From contig DJBM01000002.1 of the NCBI GenBank assembly GCA_002430405.1, positions 1 to 5,942 on the forward strand: a stretch of 5,942 nt of DNA, in the 5' to 3' direction. A program made the position numbers and the translations under genes. This document shows, in pieces, positions 1 to 5,396 of this stretch (position 1 is its first letter; each line of letters starts with the position of its first letter). The notes below the pieces were generated by a model. It saw only the letters and a program-made list of their open reading frames with translations, had not been told where the DNA came from and did no database searches. This stretch comes from Actinobacteria bacterium UBA5976. GTDB lineage: Bacteria > Actinomycetota > Actinomycetes > S36-B12 > UBA5976.

Positions 1-1058
1 TGATGCAACAGAACTTCATGATGACGCATCACATCTAGGACATCTGGCGCTGTTGCACTTTCCACTTCTGCTAAGGCAACACTTGTTCTAGCAACAAATA
101 CTGGTGCCTTCAAGTCATCGCGTGGTAGTTGCATGAATTCCGTAAGTGATTCATGGTCAAGGGGACCACTTAACCGAAAAACTTCATTGCGCTCCACGCC
201 TAGTTCGCCCACGATCAAATCTAAGACGTGAGCATCAATTGAGTTTTCAACTTCAAGCCGAACTGCAGGTCCAAATCTGCGCCGCATAAGCTCGCGCTCA
301 AGTGCCTGTAGCAAATTTTCAGCATCATCTTCTTCGACATCAAGTTCTTCATTTCGAGTGATTCGGAATGCGTGATATTGAAGTACCTGCATGCCAGGAA
401 ATAACTTGTCTAAGTGACCAGCAATGACATCTTCAAGTGGCACGAAACGTTGCCCTGACACTTCAATGAATCTTGGTAGTGATGGCGGTACCTTAACGCG
501 CGCAAAAAGTTCATTGCCACCAATAGGATTTTTGACCGTCACTGCCAAATTCATTGATAACCCAGATATATACGGAAATGGGTGCGATGGATCAACTGCA
601 AGTGGAGTTAGTACTGGAAACACTTGCTGATCAAATAATTCAGACATTGCCTGACGTTCATCAACTGTTAATTCATCCCAGCGCAAAATTTCAATACCGC
701 TTGCAACGAGCGAAGGTAAAATTGAGTCGTTAAATATCTCGGAGGCTTGTTTCATAGCGGCATAACTCTGCGCCAAAACTGCATTATGAACTTCATTTGG
801 AAGCATGCCAGAAATTGTTTTCTTAGCAATTCCGGTGGCCAGTCGGCGTTTGAGTCCCGCTACCCGAACCATGAAGAACTCATCAAGATTGCTGGCAAAA
901 ATTGATAGGTACTTCACCCGTTCTAGTAGTTCCATATTTTCGTCTTGGGCAAGTTCTAAGACTCGATTGTTGAAGGCAAGCCAAGATAGTTCTCGATCGA
1001 GAAACCGATCGGCAGGCAATTTGATTGCGCCACTTGGCTGCAGGGAAGTCTCACTCAT
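1..1058 (-). CDS. ppk1: Polyphosphate kinase Ppk1, N-terminal half (3' end outside window)
   Basis: Ppk1 reversibly moves the gamma-phosphate of ATP onto inorganic polyphosphate chains. The minus-strand frame is open for 352 codons from ATG at 1058 to the window edge, about half of the usual ~700 residues. Visible family blocks are RELSWLAFNNRVLELA (about residues 22-37), the adjoining LLERVKYLSIFASNLDEFFM and VRVAGLKRR, and VFPVLTPLAVDPSHPFPYIS (about 146-165). The last residues, HHEVLLHH, match the entry into the first catalytic C domain (family pattern D-x-L-x-HHPYDSF). The autophosphorylated histidine lies beyond the edge. The start is supported by GGAGAGG at 1067-1061, two bases from ATG. 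The gene diverges from the amidotransferase-like pair and has its own promoter. Family identity is near certain; activity cannot be judged from half a gene. Confidence 0.96.
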   Translation of the reverse strand, partial: MSETSLQPSGAIKLPADRFLDRELSWLAFNNRVLELAQDENMELLERVKYLSIFASNLDEFFMVRVAGLKRRLATGIAKKTISGMLPNEVHNAVLAQSYAAMKQASEIFNDSILPSLVASGIEILRWDELTVDERQAMSELFDQQVFPVLTPLAVDPSHPFPYISGLSMNLAVTVKNPIGGNELFARVKVPPSLPRFIEVSGQRFVPLEDVIAGHLDKLFPGMQVLQYHAFRITRNEELDVEEDDAENLLQALERELMRRRFGPAVRLEVENSIDAHVLDLIVGELGVERNEVFRLSGPLDHESLTEFMQLPRDDLKAPVFVARTSVALAEVESATAPDVLDVMRHHEVLLH

Positions 1059-1075
1059 AGCCTCTCCAGAATGAC

Positions 1076-1104
1076 ATATTTAGGTGAACAACACCTAAAG
1101 TCAA
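1076..1104 (-). promoter_or_regulatory. Promoter of ppk1 (-35 TTGACT, 17-bp spacer, -10 AAATAT)
   Basis: On the minus strand TTGACT (1104-1099) is followed by a 17-bp spacer and AAATAT (1081-1076); TAAATA (1082-1077) with a 16-bp spacer is the alternative -10. A start point about 7 bases downstream would leave a 5' leader of roughly 10-12 bases carrying the GGAGAGG ribosome-binding site. The layout fits a housekeeping sigma promoter; no start site has been measured. Confidence 0.6.
1079..1099. promoter_or_regulatory. Perfect 8+5+8 inverted repeat in the ppk1 promoter, likely operator
   Basis: TTTAGGTG (1079-1086) and CACCTAAA (1092-1099) are exact reverse complements separated by AACAA. The repeat covers the promoter spacer and touches both the -10 and -35 hexamers of ppk1, where a bound protein would block polymerase. 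On the minus strand it contains GTTCACC, the core of PHO-box repeats bound by PhoP/RegX3-type phosphate regulators in actinobacteria. The arms here are inverted and no second 11-bp direct repeat is present, so the phosphate link is a suggestion. The short arms could also form an RNA hairpin in plus-strand transcripts, but no T-run follows. Confidence 0.55.
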
Positions 1105-1150
1105 GATTACAAAAGATGAACTATGCGCTAGAAAGTGCGATGATTTAGCG

Positions 1151-2317
1151 GTGTCTAGGCAAATAGTGATTATGGGATCTGGTGAAACCAGTCCAACAAT
1201 GGTCACTCCGCATCAACAAATATTGGCTGGCTTGGGCAAGTTAGATCAGCTAAAGCTGAGCATCGTTGATACCCCATTTGGTTTTCAAGAAAATGCGGAC
1301 GACTTGACGCAGAAGCTAATCGATTTCTTTGCCCAATCAGTCGGTGCTCACTCGCAAGTTGTGTCACTTCGAAACACCATGGTTAAAGGCGCCGAACTTG
1401 GCGAGGCAGTTAATGCGATTCGAGAATCCAATTGGATTTTTGCCGGTCCAGGTAGTCCGTCATATGCGTTAAAAGTTTGGCAAGAACTTGGAGTGAGTCC
1501 GCACTTTGATGAAGTTTTAGCAGATGGCGTGATAGTTCTAGCATCTGCAGCAGCATTGACTGCTGGCTCGCATACGATTCCGGTTTATGAAATGTATAAA
1601 GTCGGCGAGGATCCACACTGGCTGCCTGGTTTAAATTTGATTGAGCGCCATACCGGAATGCCCGCGTCAATCATTCCGCATTTCGATAACGCAGACGGTG
1701 CCAATCACGATACGCGATTCTGTTATGTAGGTGAAGCGCGACTTCGCACTCTTGAATCGTTACTGCCGCCAGAGGTTTTCATTATTGGGGTAGATGAACA
1801 CACTGGTATTCGTTTTGATTTAGATGATCGTGTTGCATATGTATTTGGACGAGGAAGTATGACAATTCGTCATCACGGTGAATCCTGGACGGTCGCAGCC
1901 GGCGAATCAGCAACATTCGAAGAAATTATTTCTCACACTGGAAGCACGATTGTCCTTGGTGAACCAGCACCTCTATTCAAAGTGGATCCACATAAAGTCG
2001 AAGAATTGCTTGACGCTGGAAACGTCACCGCTGCCGTTGATGCGTTACTCAATTTAGATGAGCTGGATCGAGATATGGAAACTCGCGCTGCGGTCCATTC
2101 CCTCGTAACACGGTTAGGGCATATTGCGGCCAGTACGAAAGTCGACATCATGTCAGTCGTTGGCCCTTACATTGAAGCGTTATTGCAAGCTCGCCAAGCG
2201 GCGCGCACAGGTGGCCGTTGGGATGACGCAGACGCGATTCGCGATCGCTTAACGGAATTGAAAGTCACCATCAAAGATTCCCAAGATGGATCAAGTTGGG
2301 ACATCGAGTCCAAATGA
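1151..2317 (+). CDS. Class I amidotransferase-fold (S51-like) protein fused to a CysRS C-terminal-like tail
   Basis: A 388-residue protein of unknown function. Residues about 1-225 have the class I glutamine amidotransferase / peptidase S51-like fold: first strand QIVIMGSGE (4-12), FAGPGSPSYAL (97-107, equivalent to the SGGNPS loop of relatives), the putative nucleophile Ser132 in ASAAAL, PHFDN (176-180) and GVDEHTGI (213-220), suggesting a Ser132-His177-Glu216 set by analogy with cyanophycinase. The nucleophile elbow lacks both usual glycines (Leu130 and Ala134 replace them), so catalysis is uncertain. Residues about 278-388 are helical, and IEALLQARQAARTGGRWDDA (341-360), DAIRDRLTEL and the ending DSQDGSSWDI closely resemble the C-terminus of cysteinyl-tRNA synthetase (E. 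coli pattern [20 protein letters not shown]...). GTG at 1151 is chosen because the first beta strand begins just after it; no Shine-Dalgarno is visible. The stop overlaps the next ATG by four bases. Confidence 0.88.
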   Translation: MSRQIVIMGSGETSPTMVTPHQQILAGLGKLDQLKLSIVDTPFGFQENADDLTQKLIDFFAQSVGAHSQVVSLRNTMVKGAELGEAVNAIRESNWIFAGPGSPSYALKVWQELGVSPHFDEVLADGVIVLASAAALTAGSHTIPVYEMYKVGEDPHWLPGLNLIERHTGMPASIIPHFDNADGANHDTRFCYVGEARLRTLESLLPPEVFIIGVDEHTGIRFDLDDRVAYVFGRGSMTIRHHGESWTVAAGESATFEEIISHTGSTIVLGEPAPLFKVDPHKVEELLDAGNVTAAVDALLNLDELDRDMETRAAVHSLVTRLGHIAASTKVDIMSVVGPYIEALLQARQAARTGGRWDDADAIRDRLTELKVTIKDSQDGSSWDIESK

Positions 2318-3021
2318 CGCCAGGTCCAATTGCATTAGTTGGCTCGGGAGAATATTTACCAATAATGCAAGAAGTAGAAGCAAGTTTGATTGCTGGCCGC
2401 AATCCGATTTATGTTCAGATTCCAACGGCTGCAGCTCCAGAAGGTGAACGCTCGTTATCGCGCTGGATTGAGTTGGGCAAAGCCCAAGCTAATCGCATCG
2501 GAGTCACTGCCGTATCGGTTGTCGCGCATGACCGTAATGATGCCCAAGATCCACGGATTGCGGAATTAGTTCGTGGCGCTGGCTTGATTTATCTTTCAGG
2601 CGGCAATCCATCGTTTTTGGCAAACACTCTGCGCGATACCTTACTTTGGAAAGAGATTGAAACGACTTGGCGAAATGGCGCCGCGCTTGCTGGTTGTAGT
2701 GCAGGTGCGATGGCGCTAGCTGATCACATACCTGCATTACGCTTGCCAACACACTCTGCAACTCATGGTGTTGGACTGCTGCCACATCTTCGAGTGCTGC
2801 CGCACTTCGACCAAATGTTTGCCCGCTTACCTGACTTCTTGACTCGCTTCATGAAAGTTCCTGATGGCGTGAGTATCGTGGGAATAGATGAAGAAACTGC
2901 AATTATCGGTGGACCATTTGAATGGGAAGTTAAAGGACGTCAGTCCGCTTGGCTATTTGTTGACGGCCATCGAAAAGAATTTAAGCCAGGAGAGACTCTA
3001 ATTACGCCGGGGATTTTCTAA
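2314..3021 (+). CDS. Peptidase S51 / cyanophycinase-like class I amidotransferase-fold protein
   Basis: A 235-residue protein of the type 1 glutamine amidotransferase-like / peptidase S51 superfamily, which includes peptidase E and cyanophycinase. The fold markers are complete: IALVGSGEYLP (6-16), YLSGGNPSFL (93-102), the nucleophile elbow GCSAGAMAL (127-135) with Ser129, PHFD (163-166) with His164, and GIDEETAI (190-197) carrying a candidate acidic residue, Glu193 or Glu194. An active serine hydrolase, perhaps a peptidase, is therefore plausible; the substrate is unknown. At 235 residues it is closer to peptidase E than to cyanophycinase. ATG at 2314 overlaps the previous stop as ATGA, which suggests translational coupling. 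A TTG at 2296 would add six residues but lies inside the upstream gene and is less likely. It follows a paralogous fold in the same operon, and its last 20 bp overlap the end of mshD on the other strand. Confidence 0.88.
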   Translation: MTPGPIALVGSGEYLPIMQEVEASLIAGRNPIYVQIPTAAAPEGERSLSRWIELGKAQANRIGVTAVSVVAHDRNDAQDPRIAELVRGAGLIYLSGGNPSFLANTLRDTLLWKEIETTWRNGAALAGCSAGAMALADHIPALRLPTHSATHGVGLLPHLRVLPHFDQMFARLPDFLTRFMKVPDGVSIVGIDEETAIIGGPFEWEVKGRQSAWLFVDGHRKEFKPGETLITPGIF

Positions 3022-3937
3022 ACATAACGTCGGTGTCCCAATGAGCAAACCCAAGTGATTCATAAAGTGAGATTGCTGCTTGGTTATTTGCATCAACGTA
3101 GAGCATCGCAGCTGGTAAACCTTTCCCGCGAAGGTATTCAAGCCCTTTAATGCTGAGCAATTTTGCTAATCCGGTGCCTCGTTGATCGGGGGCGATTCCG
3201 AGTACGTAAATCTCACCCATTTCAGAATGCCCATGACCACCAGGGCCGCCGTGAATTTTGGTCCAGTGATAACCAATCATTGTTTCGGTGGCAGTGCCAC
3301 TTGCTGTAGCAGCAATCAAGAAGCCAGCTGGATCAAACCAACTCTCCGACATCCGAACTTTCAAGTCCGCAAGCGACATGCGTCCTTGCTCGGGGTGATC
3401 TGTGAATACTTTGGAATTTAGCGCGAGCCAAGCAGATTCATCCTTACCAACTTGAAATGGACGAATTGTTAAATTTGGATTCTCAATTGATTTAGGTAAC
3501 GGCGCGAATAGTGAGCGACGCATTTGCCAAAGTTCTCGAGTTTTTGCAAATCCAAGTGTTGCCGCAAGCGAGTAAGCACTGGCCAATTCGCCGTGTGCCC
3601 AAAGCCGCATCCTGGAATCGTTGGATTTTGAGATTGCAAATTCAATTAACCCTCGGCCAATACCTTGATTTCGGAAATCAGGGTGGACCACTACTTCAAC
3701 AACAGGTCCCGCAACTATATCGGTTTGATCTAAGTGCAGATATCCTAAGATTTTCCCTGCAGCGTCATTCGCAATTAAGTGCTCAGCTGCCTCATCACCG
3801 CCGTGATTTAAGTGAATCAAAACATGCTCGGAAAGTGGCGCCATTTCATCCACTGCAGCAGCAGCGAATGCGAGTTGAGTGATTTCTTGCGTTTGCTCGG
3901 GTGTTAAGTGGGCTAGCGCAGAGATCGTGATAGACAT
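3002..3937 (-). CDS. mshD: Mycothiol synthase MshD
   Basis: MshD catalyses the last step of mycothiol synthesis, acetylating Cys-GlcN-Ins with acetyl-CoA in the cytoplasm. The 311-residue product has two tandem GNAT domains, as the family requires: domain 1 about 1-141 with the acetyl-CoA loop RNQGIG (89-94), and domain 2 about 155-308 with DQRGTGLA (251-258). MshD signatures are LWAHGELASAYSLAATLGF (112-130), RELWQMRRSL (134-143), HPEQGRM (181-187), SWFDPAGFLIA (199-209), GYHWTKIH (222-229) and LYVDANNQAAISLYESLGF (279-297). A Gly/His-rich segment (about 229-240) precedes the GEIYVLGI strand and looks longer than in the mycobacterial protein as I remember it. ATG at 3937 lies three bases after the glnR stop, so the two are co-transcribed; no strong ribosome-binding site is visible, consistent with coupling. 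The 3' end overlaps the convergent S51-like gene by 20 bp. Confidence 0.96.
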   Translation of the reverse strand: MSITISALAHLTPEQTQEITQLAFAAAAVDEMAPLSEHVLIHLNHGGDEAAEHLIANDAAGKILGYLHLDQTDIVAGPVVEVVVHPDFRNQGIGRGLIEFAISKSNDSRMRLWAHGELASAYSLAATLGFAKTRELWQMRRSLFAPLPKSIENPNLTIRPFQVGKDESAWLALNSKVFTDHPEQGRMSLADLKVRMSESWFDPAGFLIAATASGTATETMIGYHWTKIHGGPGGHGHSEMGEIYVLGIAPDQRGTGLAKLLSIKGLEYLRGKGLPAAMLYVDANNQAAISLYESLGFAHWDTDVMFRKSPA

Positions 3938-3940
3938 AAA

Positions 3941-4648
3941 TTAAACAAGAACTTCGAAGGATTCGCTAGCAGCTGCTGGCGCAGTCACATATCGATAACC
4001 AACATTTCGTACAGTGCCAATTAAGTTTTCATTTTCTGGGCCGAGCTTTGCGCGCAGTCGCCGCACATGTACGTCCACAGTGCGAGTTCCACCAAAATAG
4101 TCATATCCCCAGACTTCTCGAAGTAGTTGATCGCGAGAAAATACCCGACCTGGATGTTGCGCAAGAAACTTAAGCAGCTCAAATTCTTTAAATGTTAGAT
4201 CCAAAGTGCGACCACGCAACTTTGCAGAGTAGGTAGCTTCGTTTATTAATAGTTCGCCAGCTTTAATTTCGCCCGATAGTTCAAAATTTTGCGTAGTTGC
4301 AGCTTTCGTAGTTGCTAGCCTGATTCGAACTTCGATTTCTGCTGGGCTGGCGTCAACTAGTAGTACATCAGTAAGACCCCACTCTCGGTTTACCGCCGCA
4401 AGCCCACCTTCAGTAGTTATCAAGATAACGGGTGAAGTATTTCCGGTAGTTTCCATGAGCCGGCACAGACTTCGTACTGCAGGTAAATCAGTGCGACCAT
4501 CAATTAAAATCAAATCCACTTCAGGTGCCATAAGTAGGGCAGTTGGCTCTGGCGACATCACTTTAATGTGGTGGCTAAGCAACTCGAGTCCAGGTAATAC
4601 CGAGCTGGACGGGGTTAATGCGCGGGTCAACAGCAGCACTTGTGCCAC
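3941..4648 (-). CDS. glnR: GlnR-type orphan OmpR-family response regulator
   Basis: A 235-residue regulator closely resembling GlnR (M. tuberculosis Rv0818), the global nitrogen regulator of actinobacteria. The receiver-like domain spans about 3-113 and the OmpR/PhoB winged helix about 126-222. GlnR signatures are LCRLMETTGNTSPVILITTE (61-80), LRGRTLDLTFKEFELLKFLA (144-163), the wing region GYDYFGGTRT (181-190), the recognition helix VDVHVRRLRAKLG (191-203), and IGTVRNVGYRYV (210-221). Asp50 sits at the usual phospho-acceptor place, but the acidic pair after strand 1 is absent (Thr8-Arg9), and the conserved Lys near the last strand is replaced in LLVDAS. This fits the known phosphorylation-independent GlnR dimer. 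GTG at 4648 is preceded by AGGTGG (4657-4652) at a 3-4 base spacing. mshD follows after three bases, linking nitrogen control to mycothiol synthesis. A PhoB-type paralogue is a less likely alternative. Confidence 0.9.
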   Translation of the reverse strand: MAQVLLLTRALTPSSSVLPGLELLSHHIKVMSPEPTALLMAPEVDLILIDGRTDLPAVRSLCRLMETTGNTSPVILITTEGGLAAVNREWGLTDVLLVDASPAEIEVRIRLATTKAATTQNFELSGEIKAGELLINEATYSAKLRGRTLDLTFKEFELLKFLAQHPGRVFSRDQLLREVWGYDYFGGTRTVDVHVRRLRAKLGPENENLIGTVRNVGYRYVTAPAAASESFEVLV

Positions 4649-4746
4649 AAGACCACCTGCTTTGCCGAATAATCTTTAAAATACTTTTCTAAGTCTAGGG
4701 CAGGTCAGCCAAGGCAAATCTTTGGTAGTCAAAAAATACCCTTAGA
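4649..4746 (-). other. Gap between the thioredoxin-like gene and glnR, expected glnR promoter
   Basis: Both flanking genes run leftward, so this 98-bp stretch should hold the end of the thioredoxin-like transcript and the start of glnR-mshD. It is AT-rich toward glnR. TAGACT and TATTTT are possible -10 elements, but neither has a convincing -35 at the right distance, so no promoter is assigned. Just after the thioredoxin stop a T6 run follows a stem of only four pairs (TTAG/CTAA), too weak to call an intrinsic terminator. Readthrough from the thioredoxin gene into glnR cannot be excluded. Confidence 0.35.
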
Positions 4747-5166
4747 TCAGGCTAATTGTGCCACTGCATGTGCTACTTCGGATTTCTTTGGTACGCCAAC
4801 TGCTCGGAAATGGACTGTGCCCTCATTATCGATTATCAGGGTTGTTGGGGTTCGGTTGATGCCATAAGTTTTAACAAGATCTAGGTGCTCAACTACATCA
4901 AGTTCGATGTGACAAATATCTGGAAAGCTATTTGTAACCTCATCCAGAATCTTGGTGGTCACTCGACAGGGCTGACAAAAATGCGATGAGAACTGCAAGA
5001 ACGTGACCCGCGGAGCATGGTCGTGGTGTAGGTGCAAGTGCTCAGCTAAACCTTGTTTTGGTAGCACAATTTCCTCGCGAAGTTTCCCATCGCTTAGTTT
5101 TCGATAAATTCCAAAGGCGCCAGAGAGCAGCAGTACGGCCAGAAGAACATAGGCACCTGCTGTCAT
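4747..5166 (-). CDS. Membrane-anchored thioredoxin-fold protein (ThiX-like)
   Basis: A 139-residue thioredoxin-like protein with an N-terminal hydrophobic helix (about 4-20) and no signal-peptidase motif, so probably membrane-anchored. If the positive residues after the helix (Arg22, Lys23, Lys28, Arg30) stay inside, the domain faces the cytoplasm. The redox motif is Cys64-Gln-Pro-Cys67 in FLQFSSHFCQPCR, and the cis-proline loop is RTPTTLII (105-112, Pro107), so disulfide exchange activity is likely. Between helix and domain, EHLHLHHDH (42-50) holds five histidines in eight residues, a possible metal site. ATG at 5166 has an excellent ribosome-binding site, AGGAG at 5176-5172. The context (GlnR, MshD, DUF4395, sulfurtransferase) matches the M. 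tuberculosis thiX (Rv0816c) neighbourhood, although here the gene diverges from DUF4395. The partner protein is unknown; sulfur transfer or mycothiol-linked redox is inferred from context only. Confidence 0.88.
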   Translation of the reverse strand: MTAGAYVLLAVLLLSGAFGIYRKLSDGKLREEIVLPKQGLAEHLHLHHDHAPRVTFLQFSSHFCQPCRVTTKILDEVTNSFPDICHIELDVVEHLDLVKTYGINRTPTTLIIDNEGTVHFRAVGVPKKSEVAHAVAQLA

Positions 5167-5194
5167 AATTACTCCTAATTAGTTGGTAACCACG

Positions 5195-5223
5195 AACATA
5201 GATTAAATTTCAAATATCGCCAA
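5195..5223 (-). promoter_or_regulatory. Candidate promoter of the thioredoxin-like gene
   Basis: On the minus strand TTGGCG (5223-5218) and TATGTT (5200-5195) are separated by 17 bp and lie about 30 bases upstream of the ATG at 5166. Each hexamer matches the consensus at about four of six positions, so the spacing is better evidence than the sequence. The leader would be short and would contain the AGGAG site. Confidence 0.35.
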
Positions 5224-5248
5224 CTCAGCAAAAACTAAGTGCCCCTCA

Positions 5249-5263
5249 TGCAAAGGCTTTGCA
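5249..5263. promoter_or_regulatory. 15-bp perfect palindrome TGCAAAG-G-CTTTGCA, possible operator
   Basis: The two 7-base arms are exact reverse complements around a single G. The palindrome sits in the shared divergent region: its centre is about 60 bases upstream of the predicted leader start at 5316, a usual place for an activator, and about 90 bases upstream of the thioredoxin-like ATG. A smaller palindrome with the same G centre, ATTCG-G-CGAAT (5286-5296), lies between it and the leader promoter. No T-run follows on either strand at terminator distance. The binding protein is unknown. Confidence 0.4.
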
Positions 5264-5279
5264 GTAGGCAAATTTCATT

Positions 5280-5308
5280 TTTTGCATTCGGCGAATTCCG
5301 ATTAAAGT
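5280..5308 (+). promoter_or_regulatory. Promoter of the leader peptide / DUF4395 operon
   Basis: TAAAGT at 5303-5308 fits the TAnnnT -10 pattern and ends seven bases before the leader GTG at 5316, so transcription should start at or within a base of the start codon. The -35 is weak: TTTTGC (5280-5285) with a 17-bp spacer, or TTGCAT (5282-5287) with 15. A strong -10 with a poor -35 suggests activator dependence, and a palindrome lies just upstream. Confidence 0.5.
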
Positions 5309-5315
5309 TAGTGAC

Positions 5316-5396
5316 GTGTCCGGCAATGAGGTTTTAACCAAAAGGCGAGTAGTCGATTATGGCCGCCTTAACTCTGCCATGTGTTGTTGCTATTAA
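5316..5396 (+). CDS. Polycysteine leaderless leader peptide (cysteine-sensing uORF)
   Basis: A 26-codon ORF with GTG start and TAA stop that encodes a leader peptide, probably not a functional protein. Its second half reads KRRVVDYGRLNSAMCCCY, with three consecutive Cys codons (5382-5390: TGT TGT TGC) one codon before the end. The RR-x-VD-x-GR...CCC pattern matches the short leaders found upstream of sulfur and cysteine genes in actinobacteria, where polycysteine leaderless ORFs act as cysteine-responsive attenuators in mycobacteria. No Shine-Dalgarno precedes the GTG, and the -10 at 5303-5308 predicts a transcript starting at or next to it, so initiation should be leaderless. Low charged Cys-tRNA would stall ribosomes at 5382-5390 and alter folding of the following 63 bases before the DUF4395 start. 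It is in frame with DUF4395 but separated from it by the TAA. Sequence and position are seen directly; cysteine sensing is inferred from the mycobacterial precedent. Confidence 0.82.
   Translation: MSGNEVLTKRRVVDYGRLNSAMCCCY

Noticed and set aside
805..1074. Plus-strand open frame of 89 codons across the ppk1 start
   Set aside because: It is antisense to the unmistakable Ppk1 N-terminus and has a low-complexity Ser/Arg-rich composition typical of a shadow frame.
3511..3882. Plus-strand open frame of 123 codons inside mshD
   Set aside because: It is antisense to conserved MshD motifs and has no recognisable domain or ribosome-binding site.
4732..4747. Possible terminator after the thioredoxin-like gene (T6 run)
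   Set aside because: The preceding stem has only four pairs and lies several bases from the T-run.
5246..5287. Minus-strand 13-codon ORF with one Cys codon upstream of the thioredoxin-like gene
   Set aside because: A single Cys, no clear -10 at leaderless distance and no run of regulatory codons; most likely chance.
5311..5337. Alternative 8-codon leaderless ORF from GTG 5311
   Set aside because: It contains only one Cys, and the -10 at 5303-5308 would place the transcript start downstream of it; GTG 5316 fits better.
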